A DNA stretch of 64,000 nt from an uncultured Spirochaetaceae bacterium (GCA_944389505.1 CALXMP010000001.1:186001-250000); one strand, 5' to 3'; counted from the first letter of the stretch, positions 27,167 through 35,274 are shown. Numbers and translations are program-made. Notes: generated by a model not told the origin, from the sequence alone.

Positions 27167-27333
27167 TTGACTATTAATCCATTTTCTGTACAAGCAATGT
27201 CAAAAACTTCTCAGAATCTTCATATTGTCCTATTCCCACAATCGGAGAAATATGCCATATTATGCATGGCGAGCAAGGATGCAAAACCTCAGATCCCCCC
27301 ACGGACAAACAGCACCTGCTCGCCTTTTCTTTT
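27167..27333 (+). ncRNA. aspS leader with intrinsic terminator (putative attenuator) or small RNA
   Basis: A promoter TTGACT (27167-27172), 16-nt spacer, TACAAG (27189-27194) would start RNA near 27201. A long stem pairs GGCGAGCA (27268-27275) with TGCTCGCC (27317-27324), extended by GG/CC and TGC/GCA past bulged As, then TTTTCTTTT. GGACAAA (27303-27309), in the loop, can instead pair with TTTGTCC (27331-27337), which would trap the 3' arm and U-tract, or with TTGTCC (27225-27230). This is the layout of a transcription attenuator. No T-box motif or Asp-rich leader peptide is seen. Confidence 0.5.
27268..27333 (+). terminator. Rho-independent terminator in aspS leader
   Basis: Stem GGCGAGCA/TGCTCGCC with additional pairs and a large loop, followed by the T-rich run 27325-27333, 42 nt before the aspS start codon. 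Confidence 0.65.
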
Positions 27334-27374
27334 GTCCTTCCAGATGATAGAATACGCCGGAGACGGAGGAAATT

Positions 27375-29162
27375 ATGGAAGAAGCATTCATGCAGCGAAC
27401 CGTAACATGCGGGGATCTCCGCGCTGCGGATGAGGGAAAGTCAGTAATCCTCAACGGATGGGTACACCGTGACAGAAACCATGGCGCACTTCATTTCATC
27501 AATCTGCGCGACAGATATGGTCTAACACAGATCGTTGTCGATGATGATGCGGATGAGAATCTGCAGAAGGCAGCTTCGGAGCTGAAGCTGGAATACTGCA
27601 TTGCTGTCAAGGGAACAGTAAGACGCCGTCCTGATGATATGATCAATCATGATATGCCGACAGGCGAGATCGAGGTGAAGGCTGAGAAGATAGAGATACT
27701 GTCCAAATGCGATGTTCTTCCATTCATGATCGACGAGGAGAACAGTGCTAGAGAGGATCTCAGACTGCGTTACCGCTATCTTGACCTCAGGACGAATGGC
27801 ATGCAGAAGCGCATTGCTCTCCGCCATGAGATCGTGAAGGCAATCAGGGAATATTTCTATAAGACGGATTTCCTCGAGATTGAGACGCCTACGCTCATAA
27901 GAAGCACACCAGAAGGTGCCAGGGACTTCCTTGTCCCGTCCAGGATCTATCCGGGCAAGTTCTTCGCCCTGCCGCAGTCACCGCAGCTCTACAAGCAGCT
28001 TCTGATGGTATCGGGGTTCGACAAGTACTTCCAGATAGCCCGCTGCTACCGCGACGAGGATCCAAGAGGCGATAGACAGCTTGAGTTCACTCAGCTCGAT
28101 ATAGAGATGAGCTATGTGAAGCGCGATGATGTGCTTGCCCTCATGGAGGATCTGTTCGGATCCGTATTCAGATCTGTACTGTCAATCGAGCTTCCAGCTC
28201 ATTTCAGAAGACTCTCGTACCATGATGCGATGAATACATATGGATCGGATAAGCCGGATCTCAGGTTCGGCATCGAAATCCATGATGCAGCATCTTTTGC
28301 TTCTATCTCAACATTCAATGCCTTCACGGAGACACTCAGCGAAGGCGGATATGTGAAGTATATCGTTGCCCCTCACAAGGATGGGTTCGATTATACAAGG
28401 AAGTACCTTGCCGAGCTCGAGAGCGCTGCAAAGATCTACGGAGCGCATGGACTGGCATGGATGAAGGTTGAGAACGGAACCATCTCAGGAGGCGTCTCGA
28501 AATTCTTCCAGGGAAATGAGGCGAAGGTTCTTGAAGAGACGGGAGCAAAGGATGGGGATGTGATTCTTCTCGTCGCCCATAAGGACTGGAAGAAATGCTG
28601 CACAAGCATGGGAGCGGTACGTTCACGCCTCGGTGCTGATCTCGGTGTCATCAAACCAGGATATGAGTTCTGCTGGATCATCGACTTCCCGCTCTTTGAA
28701 TACAATGAGGATGAAGGACACTGGGAAGCTGCCCACCACATGTTCTCGATGCCGCAGGCTGAATACCTTGATACGCTTGAATCAGATCCAGGCTCGGTCA
28801 AGGGTGATCTCTATGACCTCGTCCTTAATGGATACGAACTGGCTTCCGGCTCGATAAGAATCCACGACGTGGAGCTTCAGAAGAGAATCTTCAGAATCTG
28901 CAATATACCAGACGAAGTATCAAAGGAGAGATTCGGATTCCTTCTTGACGCATTCCGCTTCTCACCACCACCGCATGGAGGTATCGCTCCTGGAATCGAC
29001 AGGCTCTGCATGATAATTGCTGGCGAGTCTTCGATCAAAGAGGTCATCGCATTCCCGAAGAACACAGCAGCTCTATCGCCGATGGATGACTGCCCTTCTC
29101 CTGTCGATCCGAAGCAGCTTGAAGAGCTCCATATAAGCATCGTAGAAGACAGCAAGGAGTGA
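27375..29162 (+). CDS. aspS: Aspartyl-tRNA synthetase
   Basis: A 595-residue class II synthetase of the bacterial long type: N-terminal anticodon-binding OB fold (VILNGWVHRDRNHGALHFINLRDRYG), motif 2 FDKYFQIARCYRDEDPRGDRQLEFTQ, the bacterial GAD insertion (about 290-420), and motif 3 GGIAPGIDRLCMIIAG. It charges tRNA-Asp, possibly also tRNA-Asn in bacteria lacking AsnRS. ATG 27375 has GGAGGAAATT upstream. The 170-nt leader carries a terminator hairpin. The next gene begins at GTG overlapping its stop codon. Confidence 0.98.
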   Translation: MEEAFMQRTVTCGDLRAADEGKSVILNGWVHRDRNHGALHFINLRDRYGLTQIVVDDDADENLQKAASELKLEYCIAVKGTVRRRPDDMINHDMPTGEIEVKAEKIEILSKCDVLPFMIDEENSAREDLRLRYRYLDLRTNGMQKRIALRHEIVKAIREYFYKTDFLEIETPTLIRSTPEGARDFLVPSRIYPGKFFALPQSPQLYKQLLMVSGFDKYFQIARCYRDEDPRGDRQLEFTQLDIEMSYVKRDDVLALMEDLFGSVFRSVLSIELPAHFRRLSYHDAMNTYGSDKPDLRFGIEIHDAASFASISTFNAFTETLSEGGYVKYIVAPHKDGFDYTRKYLAELESAAKIYGAHGLAWMKVENGTISGGVSKFFQGNEAKVLEETGAKDGDVILLVAHKDWKKCCTSMGAVRSRLGADLGVIKPGYEFCWIIDFPLFEYNEDEGHWEAAHHMFSMPQAEYLDTLESDPGSVKGDLYDLVLNGYELASGSIRIHDVELQKRIFRICNIPDEVSKERFGFLLDAFRFSPPPHGGIAPGIDRLCMIIAGESSIKEVIAFPKNTAALSPMDDCPSPVDPKQLEELHISIVEDSKE

Positions 29163-30280
29163 GAACGCTTATAATAGGCGGGGGTGCGGCAGGGCTTTAT
29201 CTGTCCACCCTCGTTCCATACAGCATCATTGTAGAGAAAGAGCCCCGGTGCGGCCGCAAGCTTTATATGACAGGCGGCGGCAGGTGCAATTTTACCCATA
29301 AGGCCACTGTTCCGGAGCTCCTTCCCCATTACAATGGCAATCTTCCATTCATACGCAAAGTGCTCTACTCCCATACCCCTGATGATATAATCAGGCACAT
29401 GGAGAGCCAGGGCATAAAGGCAATGACAGAAGAGGATGGAAGGGTATTTCCCGAAACAGAGCTCTCCGAGAGCGTGATCATGGCTCTAATGCCGGAGACA
29501 AGCAGGATAATCAAAGGAAGAGAGGCTGTCAGCGCTGTGAAGAACAGAGGGCTTTTCGAGGTCACTCTCGATGATGGGCAGAAGCTGCGCACGGAGACGC
29601 TGGTAATAGCGACGGGCTGCTCAGCCGCATGCTTCCCTCCATACAATGGCAGCGGGTATAAACTTCTCTCCTCTTTCGGGCATACAATCACAGATAGACA
29701 TCCTGCCCTTGCCCCTCTGAGGCTCGAAAGATCGATATCAGGGGCAGAGGGAATCACCACGGGAATACGCATCAAGGCTGGACGGAAGGAAGCCGAAGGC
29801 GATGCCGTGATAACCCATAATGGAATCTCAGGCCCGGTCGTCCTCAATATGTCGCGCAACGTGCTGGATGGAGATGAGATCACCATCTCATTTTCTGATG
29901 TGGACATCAAGGAGCTTAGAATCAGGGAGCCGAAGAAGCTTGTCAGGAATGCCATAGATCTGCCCGAAAGGCTCATAAGAACCCTGATAGGCAATCTTGC
30001 GGATAAGAAGATCGGCAATCTCTCAAAGGATGATGAGAGGAAGATCGAGGAGAATATCACAGCATTCAGAACCAGAGCCTGGCCTGTGAAGCAGCAGGCG
30101 ATGACTGAAGCTGGAGGAGCGATTCTATCGGAATTCAATCCCGTTACGATGGAATCGAAGCTCCTGCCCGGGCTATACGCTGCAGGGGATGTTCTGGATG
30201 TCGATGCAGATACTGGCGGCTATAGCCTGACATGGGCATTTGCTACAGCATGGTGCATATCAAGAGCGGTGATGCTATAA
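29159..30280 (+). CDS. BaiN/RdsA-family (HI0933-like) NAD(P)/FAD-dependent flavoprotein
   Basis: A 373-residue flavoprotein with N-terminal LIIGGGAAGLYLSTLV, the family-specific KLYMTGGGRCNFTHK, ETLVIATGCSAACFPPYNGSGYKL and a C-terminal GLYAAGDVLDVDADTGGYSL FAD motif. Members are uncharacterised oxidoreductases; the family name comes from a bile-acid 3-dehydro-4 reductase assignment. The GTG start overlaps the aspS stop, so translation is coupled. Substrate unknown. Confidence 0.9.
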   Translation: MRTLIIGGGAAGLYLSTLVPYSIIVEKEPRCGRKLYMTGGGRCNFTHKATVPELLPHYNGNLPFIRKVLYSHTPDDIIRHMESQGIKAMTEEDGRVFPETELSESVIMALMPETSRIIKGREAVSAVKNRGLFEVTLDDGQKLRTETLVIATGCSAACFPPYNGSGYKLLSSFGHTITDRHPALAPLRLERSISGAEGITTGIRIKAGRKEAEGDAVITHNGISGPVVLNMSRNVLDGDEITISFSDVDIKELRIREPKKLVRNAIDLPERLIRTLIGNLADKKIGNLSKDDERKIEENITAFRTRAWPVKQQAMTEAGGAILSEFNPVTMESKLLPGLYAAGDVLDVDADTGGYSLTWAFATAWCISRAVML

Positions 30281-30281
30281 T
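30276..30281 (+). promoter_or_regulatory. -10 element of a leaderless promoter (OsmC gene)
   Basis: TATAAT overlaps the stop codon of the flavoprotein gene and is followed by CGCTCT and ATG 30288. No Shine-Dalgarno is present. Confidence 0.5.
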
Positions 30282-30287
30282 CGCTCT

Positions 30288-30668
30288 ATGGCACGCGAAA
30301 GAAGAATCACAGCACATTTCTCGGATGGACGCAGATACTTCGAGAATGATCTCGGAAGGGAATTCGATTATACACAGTCAACAGGTCCTTATGAGTACCT
30401 TCTCGGTGCTCTTGCGGGGTGTTTCTACCTGACTCTCATATCATTTCCACACGATGGCAGATGGAATGGCATGGATATATCCGTATCAGGCATCAAGCGA
30501 GATGAGATCCCGACTACGCTCAAGCATACAACGCTGGCTATCAAAGTGCATGGCGCGGACGATGAGCAGGAAGTCCTCTCCCTTATAGAGAAAGCTAAGG
30601 CGGAATGCTCTGTATATGCTACAATATCGAAAGTATCGGAGATAGAGGTACTAACGGAGTTTGACTGA
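30288..30668 (+). CDS. OsmC/Ohr-family protein
   Basis: A 126-residue OsmC-fold protein with both redox cysteines in place: GALAGCFYLTL near residue 45 and KAECSVYATIS near residue 108. OsmC-type proteins reduce organic hydroperoxides using a dithiol; some members of this short class have other roles. The start has a perfect TATAAT placed 6 nt upstream and no ribosome site, so it can be made from its own leaderless mRNA inside the aspS-flavoprotein string. The next gene overlaps by one base. Confidence 0.88.
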   Translation: MARERRITAHFSDGRRYFENDLGREFDYTQSTGPYEYLLGALAGCFYLTLISFPHDGRWNGMDISVSGIKRDEIPTTLKHTTLAIKVHGADDEQEVLSLIEKAKAECSVYATISKVSEIEVLTEFD

Positions 30669-31201
30669 TGGCGGACCTTGAGGAGCGTTTTGAGATATTC
30701 AGTGCATTCAGGCTGGGCATGATAGAGTTCTTCTCCAATGATCTTGCCGAGGATGGCATGAGGCATAGGAAAAGCTCTATATCACATAGGATTGCGCTCC
30801 GGCTGAGGCCATTCTTTCCCATGCAGTATACAATCGATATAGACACCGATGGTGCCGACATCCTTGTCTGGAAGGATGATGAGATCCCTCTTGCCATATT
30901 CTGGTCCGAAGAATATCTCACGGAGAAGGAAAAGAAGAAAGCCATAGAGTACCACAGGGAGAAATCACCGGGGCTGACGCTCGCATTCTCCCTACTCCAT
31001 GACAGATCATGGATACTGATCTACCGCTTCGGGGATGACTACGTGGAGTATCTGCATATCGACAAATACACATTTGATGAGAATGTTATAAAGCGTCTCA
31101 TCATCCCTGAGAAGGCCAAGGATGATGGACAATTGATGCTGTCACTGAGACCTGAGAGGAAGCGGGAAAGAAGAAAGGAGGCAATCACACAGGATCAATG
31201 A
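30668..31201 (+). CDS. Hypothetical protein with degenerate PD-(D/E)XK-like segment
   Basis: A 177-residue soluble protein, start overlapping the osmC stop, with GGAG 9 nt before the ATG. Residues about 60-95 (DGADILVWKDDEIPLAIFWSEEYLTEKEKKKAIEY) follow the rhythm of a restriction-endonuclease-like core (Asp, hydrophobic strand, then E-x-K, then a helix), but the E-x-K position reads F-W-S, so catalysis is unlikely. The C-terminus is a basic RPERKRERRKE tail. Converges on the DUF6062-like gene with a 17-bp overlap. Function unknown; it may be a nucleic-acid-binding relic of the fold. Confidence 0.6.
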   Translation: MADLEERFEIFSAFRLGMIEFFSNDLAEDGMRHRKSSISHRIALRLRPFFPMQYTIDIDTDGADILVWKDDEIPLAIFWSEEYLTEKEKKKAIEYHREKSPGLTLAFSLLHDRSWILIYRFGDDYVEYLHIDKYTFDENVIKRLIIPEKAKDDGQLMLSLRPERKRERRKEAITQDQ

Positions 31202-31916
31202 CCTGTCCCTCTCCTACAAGCTTATAAACCGCTCTCTTCTGCGCATCCTCGCAGCCATTCCATGGCTTGTCCTTATTCTCGCTCTTGTACTTCTGCGTCA
31301 TCCACCAGTCATCATGCTGGACTCTGTCGATATTCTTCTCCATCAGGGAGAATATATCCTGATAATAAGCAAGCAGGTCATCGCCGGATAATGCTTCCTT
31401 TGCAATCCTGAGAAGCGCTTCGGTATGATGGACACAGAATCCCTTTGATTCCATGAGAGCCTTGCGGAATTCAGCATCCTCCTTCCACAATGAGGCCACC
31501 GTATAGCAGTATCTCATCAGCCTGTCTTCCATCCTGGAGCAGATCAGGCATCCCTTGTCCCTCTTCTCATGATAGGCATTGAAATACGCATTGATAGCCT
31601 TCTCCGCCTTTCTTGCGCTCGATGCGGAGTGGACCTTGTCTGCATATGAAGACAGGATACGCTTTGATTCCTCATAGAATGTATCCATAACAAGGGCAAG
31701 AGACTGAGGCTTGCCCCCCTCTGCAAGCATAGAAAAATGATGGGAGCAGAAACCATGGGTATTGGTCTCGACCCTTACCTCAGGAGTCATAACAGCCGAG
31801 GAGAGATAGTATCTTATGCCATCCTCCTCCGCCTTCTTCATAAGAGTGCAAATAAAGCACTCGCTTCCTTCCTTAACACCATCCCATACGGGAATTGTCT
31901 CAAGCTGTATCTTCAT
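31185..31916 (-). CDS. DUF6062-like protein with paired CxxC/FCxxH motifs
   Basis: A 243-residue soluble protein starting MKIQLETIPVWDG; the ATG overlaps the upstream aldolase stop (ATGA). It has a duplicated pattern: ECFICTLMKKAEEDG...GFCSHHFSML, then GCLICSRMEDRLMRY...GFCVHHTEALL. Each half supplies C-x2-C and F-C-x-H-H, so two metal sites (zinc or iron) are plausible. The pattern matches what I know as DUF6062, a family without assigned function. It is the fourth gene of mtnA-kinase-aldolase-DUF6062, which makes a role in 5-deoxyribose or methylthioribose disposal worth testing. Confidence 0.75.
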   Translation of the reverse strand: MKIQLETIPVWDGVKEGSECFICTLMKKAEEDGIRYYLSSAVMTPEVRVETNTHGFCSHHFSMLAEGGKPQSLALVMDTFYEESKRILSSYADKVHSASSARKAEKAINAYFNAYHEKRDKGCLICSRMEDRLMRYCYTVASLWKEDAEFRKALMESKGFCVHHTEALLRIAKEALSGDDLLAYYQDIFSLMEKNIDRVQHDDWWMTQKYKSENKDKPWNGCEDAQKRAVYKLVGEGQVIDPV

Positions 31917-32533
31917 CTGAGATCCGCAATCTCCTTGCACTGGGCAGCTGAAAGCCCATTGGCCTTAACCTCCTTCGAGAGATAGGTGATCTTTGCAGCC
32001 TGTTCCAGGCATTCAAGCCTGTCAAAGGCCTTCATCAGCGTCTTACCGAAAGCTATTGCCCCATGATTCTCCATCAGGAGGACATTGCGTCCTACGGAAT
32101 AATCTGAGACCTTCTCCGCAAGTTCCTGTGACCCCATCAGAGCATAAGGAACCTTGACTACCTTATCGAGAAGGTACCAGCTCTCCGCTATCAATGTCGT
32201 GTTGATCTCCTCGTCCGATGCAGCGAACAGACAGCAGAATACAGGATGGGAATGGACAACAGCATCCACATCAGCATTCTTCTGATACACAAGCCTGTGC
32301 ATACCGCTTTCGATGCTGAGCTTAAGGTGCGGTGTGAGGTTCTCGCCATCGGAAATCCTCACCTCTGCTATATCCTCGGCCGTAAGGGATGACTTGGCCT
32401 TGCCCGAAGGGGTGATGAGCATCAGATCTCCGAATCTCACGCTTATATTCCCACCGGTAATCGTCGTCAGTCCACGCTGATAGCATCTTCCCATGAAATC
32501 AGCAACGCTCTTCTTTGCTTCATTGATATCCAT
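31913..32533 (-). CDS. Class II aldolase (fuculose-phosphate aldolase/Ald2-DrdA type)
   Basis: A 206-residue zinc-dependent class II aldolase: TTITGGNISVRFGD, ITPSGKAKSSL, the metal motif AVVHSHPVFC near residue 92-94, and LLMENHGAIAFGKTL with the third His near 152. It resembles L-fuculose-phosphate aldolase and the aldolases of the DHAP shunt, which split 5-deoxyribulose-1-phosphate or 5-methylthioribulose-1-phosphate into DHAP and an aldehyde. Context with mtnA and a sugar kinase points to that shunt rather than fucose. GGAGAGTGAGAT precedes the ATG. Confidence 0.88.
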   Translation of the reverse strand: MDINEAKKSVADFMGRCYQRGLTTITGGNISVRFGDLMLITPSGKAKSSLTAEDIAEVRISDGENLTPHLKLSIESGMHRLVYQKNADVDAVVHSHPVFCCLFAASDEEINTTLIAESWYLLDKVVKVPYALMGSQELAEKVSDYSVGRNVLLMENHGAIAFGKTLMKAFDRLECLEQAAKITYLSKEVKANGLSAAQCKEIADLR

Positions 32534-32536
32534 ATC

Positions 32537-33439
32537 TCACTCTCCAGATACTTCCCCTGCCCATGGCATTGCCTGCATTGCACCTGATCTTGAGACTGCT
32601 ATGCCCGCAGCCTTGCTTGCGATGCATAAGGCTTCTTCCGCATCCTTCCCCGCCGCCTCAGCTGCGAGGAAATAGCCGCAGAATGTATCGCCGGCACCGG
32701 TTGTATCCACTACAGGATAATCCACTATCGGCGCAAAAGAAACCTTTCTGTTCTTTTCAAGGCAATACGCACCATTCTTTCCTGCGGTAAGGATTATCCT
32801 CGTATCAGGATACATATTCCCAAGAATATCCATCACAGTCCTGAATCCTTCATCATCTGCAGGAACAGGAACACCGGCAAGTGATGCGGATTCCACCTCG
32901 TTGACGAAGAGGGTATCGGCAAGATGGAGTGGCAAGGCGCTTATAGCTAAATCGAAGGGTGATGGATTCAGGATAACTGCAAGCCCTGCCGCAGAAGCTC
33001 TCTCCATAGCATAGGCAACCTCATTGATCTCATTCTGCAGGATTATCGTATCGCCTTTGCTGAAATGGCCCAGGATCTTATCGATATCCGACCTGGTGAA
33101 TTCCTTGTTGCCGCCAGTATTGAGCAGTATGCAGTTCTGCCCTGCCTTATCGACCTGAATGAGGGCCTGGCCTGTATGGATATCATCAGAGGAGATTGAA
33201 AGCGAAGTATCGACGCCGAACGATCTGAGCATGTCCAGAATCCACGCTCCATCGGTTCCCATCTTGCCAGCGAAGTATACTTCCATACCGGCCTTGCCCA
33301 GCGCGGCTGCCTGATTAGCTCCTTTGCCTCCAGCATTGACTGAAAGTCCATAGCTGCTGAGAGTCTCACCTCCCCTGACTATATGATCAACTCTGAATGT
33401 CATGTCTATATTGATTGACCCAAGGACAAGGAATCTCAT
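32537..33439 (-). CDS. PfkB-family kinase, candidate 5-deoxyribose/5-methylthioribose kinase
   Basis: A 300-residue ribokinase-like enzyme: RFLVLGSINIDMTF, NAGGKGANQAAALGKAG, and DTTGAGDTFCGYF with the catalytic Asp near residue 248. It is a paralogue of the kinase at 4441-5322. AGGAGG lies before ATG 33439. Downstream of mtnA by 14 nt and upstream of the class II aldolase by 3 nt. MtnA needs a 1-phosphate substrate; a PfkB enzyme normally phosphorylates O5, which is missing in 5-deoxy sugars, so if the pathway assignment is right this kinase must act at C1, an unusual property. Confidence 0.85.
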   Translation of the reverse strand: MRFLVLGSINIDMTFRVDHIVRGGETLSSYGLSVNAGGKGANQAAALGKAGMEVYFAGKMGTDGAWILDMLRSFGVDTSLSISSDDIHTGQALIQVDKAGQNCILLNTGGNKEFTRSDIDKILGHFSKGDTIILQNEINEVAYAMERASAAGLAVILNPSPFDLAISALPLHLADTLFVNEVESASLAGVPVPADDEGFRTVMDILGNMYPDTRIILTAGKNGAYCLEKNRKVSFAPIVDYPVVDTTGAGDTFCGYFLAAEAAGKDAEEALCIASKAAGIAVSRSGAMQAMPWAGEVSGE

Positions 33440-33453
33440 AACAGCCTCCTATG

Positions 33454-34518
33454 CTACCGGATTCCCATCCGTTCAAATGCTCTATCAAAAGGCGGATACG
33501 CTATGCCCTTCTCCGTGATTATCCCAGTCACGAGGGAATGGTCAGTGACATCGAAGGCTGGATTGCATACCTTCACTCCCTCCGGTGCCATCCGGTGCTT
33601 ATACCACATCTCCGTAACCTCCTCTGGTGCCCTCTCCTCTATCGGGATATCATCGCCTGAGCGTATGGACATATCGATAGTAGAAGAAGGCGCAAGACAA
33701 TAGAAAGGAATACCGTAGTACCTAGCTAGTATCGCAACCCCGCTCGTACCTATCTTATTGGCGAAATCACCATTTGCAGCAACTCTGTCTGCGCCGACAA
33801 AGACGATATTTATCTTTCCCCTCTTCATTGTTATCGAGGCCATATTATCGCAGAGCAATGTCGTGTCTACACCGGCAGTCTGCATCTCAAAGGCAGAGAG
33901 CCTTGCTCCCTGAAGAAGGGGCCTCGTCTCATCACAGTAGACATGAAGATCGTTCCATCCATGCTCAAGCGCAATATAGACGGGAGCAAGCGCTGTACCG
34001 TATTTCGCAGTAGCAAGTGTTCCGGCGTTGCAATGCGTCAGTATCCCATCTCCATGGTGCAAGAGCGAGAATCCATGCTCCCCAATGCTCCTGGAAAGCC
34101 TTATATCCTCATCACGGATATCGTCAGCTTCCTTTCCAAGCCAGTCCTTCAGCTCAGGGATGGACATGGACTGCAGGTTATCATCCATGACAGCTTCCAT
34201 GCGGCGAAGCGCCCATGAGAGATTGACAGCTGTTGGCCGGGATGAATTGAGATACGCCTTCTCCCTACGGAAGAATTCCGCAAATCCATCTTTATCATCC
34301 CCATCGAATTTCCTGGCAAGCACATAGATTCCATATGCAGCCGCAACACCGATGGCAGGAGCTCCACGCACTCTAAGTTTCTTTATTGCCTCATAAATAG
34401 ATTCCCTATCATCAAGCTCAAGATACTTTATCTCATTCGGGAGCAATGTCTGATCAAGGATCACAAGCCTTTTCCTGTCAGATGATATATCAACTGTCGT
34501 AAGATTAAGCGCATTCAT
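33454..34518 (-). CDS. mtnA: S-methyl-5-thioribose-1-phosphate isomerase (MtnA family)
   Basis: A 354-residue aldose-ketose isomerase of the eIF2B-like fold. It shows KLRVRGAPAIGVAAAYG, ILTHCNAGTLATAKYGTALAP with the catalytic Cys, and FVGADRVAANGDFANKIGTSG with the catalytic Asp. It converts 5-methylthioribose-1-phosphate (or 5-deoxyribose-1-phosphate) to the ribulose form. No classical mtnB-E salvage genes accompany it; the kinase and class II aldolase do. TAAAAT ends 6 nt before ATG 34518 and there is no Shine-Dalgarno, so this first gene of the operon is probably leaderless. Confidence 0.95.
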   Translation of the reverse strand: MNALNLTTVDISSDRKRLVILDQTLLPNEIKYLELDDRESIYEAIKKLRVRGAPAIGVAAAYGIYVLARKFDGDDKDGFAEFFRREKAYLNSSRPTAVNLSWALRRMEAVMDDNLQSMSIPELKDWLGKEADDIRDEDIRLSRSIGEHGFSLLHHGDGILTHCNAGTLATAKYGTALAPVYIALEHGWNDLHVYCDETRPLLQGARLSAFEMQTAGVDTTLLCDNMASITMKRGKINIVFVGADRVAANGDFANKIGTSGVAILARYYGIPFYCLAPSSTIDMSIRSGDDIPIEERAPEEVTEMWYKHRMAPEGVKVCNPAFDVTDHSLVTGIITEKGIAYPPFDRAFERMGIR

Positions 34519-34524
34519 ACATTT

Positions 34525-34530
34525 ATTTTA
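34525..34530 (-). promoter_or_regulatory. -10 element of a leaderless promoter (mtnA operon)
   Basis: Minus-strand TAAAAT, then AAATGT, then ATG 34518. A TTGGCA at 34550-34555 is a possible -35 with a long 19-nt spacer. Confidence 0.45.
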
Positions 34531-34649
34531 AACGCATCAGCAGCAGTAATGCCAAGAAAACAGACTTCAATATTATTAATTAAATATCATTCCTAAATCA
34601 CAATGTTTTACTAGATAAAAATGTTGATTAAGACGGATAAAACCCACTC

Positions 34650-34678
34650 TTGATTTTCCTCCCATAAATGTTTAACAT
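34650..34678 (+). promoter_or_regulatory. Promoter of tRNA-Ala
   Basis: TTGATT (34650-34655), 17-nt spacer, TAACAT (34673-34678), 17 nt before the tRNA 5' end. Confidence 0.5.
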
Positions 34679-34695
34679 GTCACAGTAATCCGCAT

Positions 34696-34769
34696 GGGGC
34701 TGTAGCTCATCTGGCTAGAGCGATTGAATGGCATTCAATAGGTAGTCGGTTCAAGTCCGATCAGCTCCA
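34696..34769 (+). tRNA. tRNA-Ala (GGC anticodon)
   Basis: Cloverleaf of 74 nt: acceptor GGGGCTG/CAGCTCC with the G3-T70 pair that identifies alanine tRNAs, D arm GCTC/GAGC, anticodon stem ATTGA/TCAAT with loop ATGGCAT (anticodon GGC), T loop TTCAAGT. Discriminator A at 34769; CCA is not encoded. Confidence 0.95.
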
Positions 34770-34772
34770 CTC

Positions 34773-34810
34773 TAAGCAACTCTCTGCATGTCAGGGAGTT
34801 GTTTTCATTT
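34773..34810 (+). repeat. Direct repeat copy 1: TAAGCAACTC hairpin unit
   Basis: TAAGCAACTC, hairpin, GAGTTGTTTT, ATTT. Shares outer stem and flanks with copy 2 at 35271-35306, about 500 bp away, flanking the DUF1016 relic. Confidence 0.55.
34778..34810 (+). terminator. Terminator of tRNA-Ala
   Basis: AACTCTCTG (34778-34786), loop CATGT, CAGGGAGTT (34792-34800), then GTTTTCATTT. It starts with TAAGCAACTC at 34773, a sequence repeated at 35271. Confidence 0.8.
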
Positions 34811-34990
34811 CTAGGGCTCAACTGAAATGTCTTGGGCTGAATACCATTCTAAGCAGCTGTTGCTATCAGAACTCTATTCTATTAACTATACAAGCAACTT
34901 ACCGTTGAGTATCTCCGGAATAAGTAAAGTCAAAAATAGCGGTATTTACAACAACAAGACAACAATTCAAGATAACGATTTCACTCACCC
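34811..34990 (+). other. Non-coding or degraded stretch between tRNA-Ala and the DUF1016 relic
   Basis: I see no gene here. A short open frame (MSWAEYHSKQLLLSELYS from 34827) runs through it but matches nothing I know. It may be the 5' remainder of the same decayed insertion. Confidence 0.4.
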
Positions 34991-35274
34991 CAGGCCAGAG
35001 CCTTTGCATCCATGAATCGTGAACTTATTGCTATGTACAGGGAAATAGGAAGGATTATCAGTAAGAATGCTGCTACTGACGGATGGGGCAAATGCACTGT
35101 ATCTTCTCTTGCAACATACATTCAATCGAATATCCCTTCTTCCAATGGTTTTCCGATAGAAACATCTGGAGGATGAAGCAGTTCTATGAGACATACAAGG
35201 ACAACAAAAAACTGTCACCACTGGTGGCAGAAATTCCATGGACGAACAATCTCCTGATAATGACAGCCTGTAAG
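34991..35274 (+). pseudogene. Relic of DUF1016/YhcG-type nuclease N-terminal domain
   Basis: Two overlapping frames together spell a DUF1016 N-terminal domain. Frame one from 34991 reads QARAFASMNRELIAMYREIG and continues with DGWGKCTVSSLATYI. After a T-run at 35149-35152, where one T seems to have been lost, the next frame continues FSDRNIWRMKQFYETYKDN and EIPWTNNLLIMTACK. The match stops at 35274, inside a TAAGCAACTC repeat, so the catalytic C-terminal half is missing. This is a frameshifted, truncated remnant; complete homologues often accompany type I restriction genes. Confidence 0.7.

Noticed and set aside
27200-27330. T-box riboswitch before aspS
   Set aside because: No conserved T-box bulge sequence complementary to the tRNA acceptor end and no specifier loop with an Asp codon could be found.
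27197-27433. Possible leader peptide for aspS attenuation
   Set aside because: The small frames before the terminator contain no run of Asp or Asn codons and no ribosome site, so ribosome-stalling attenuation is not supported.
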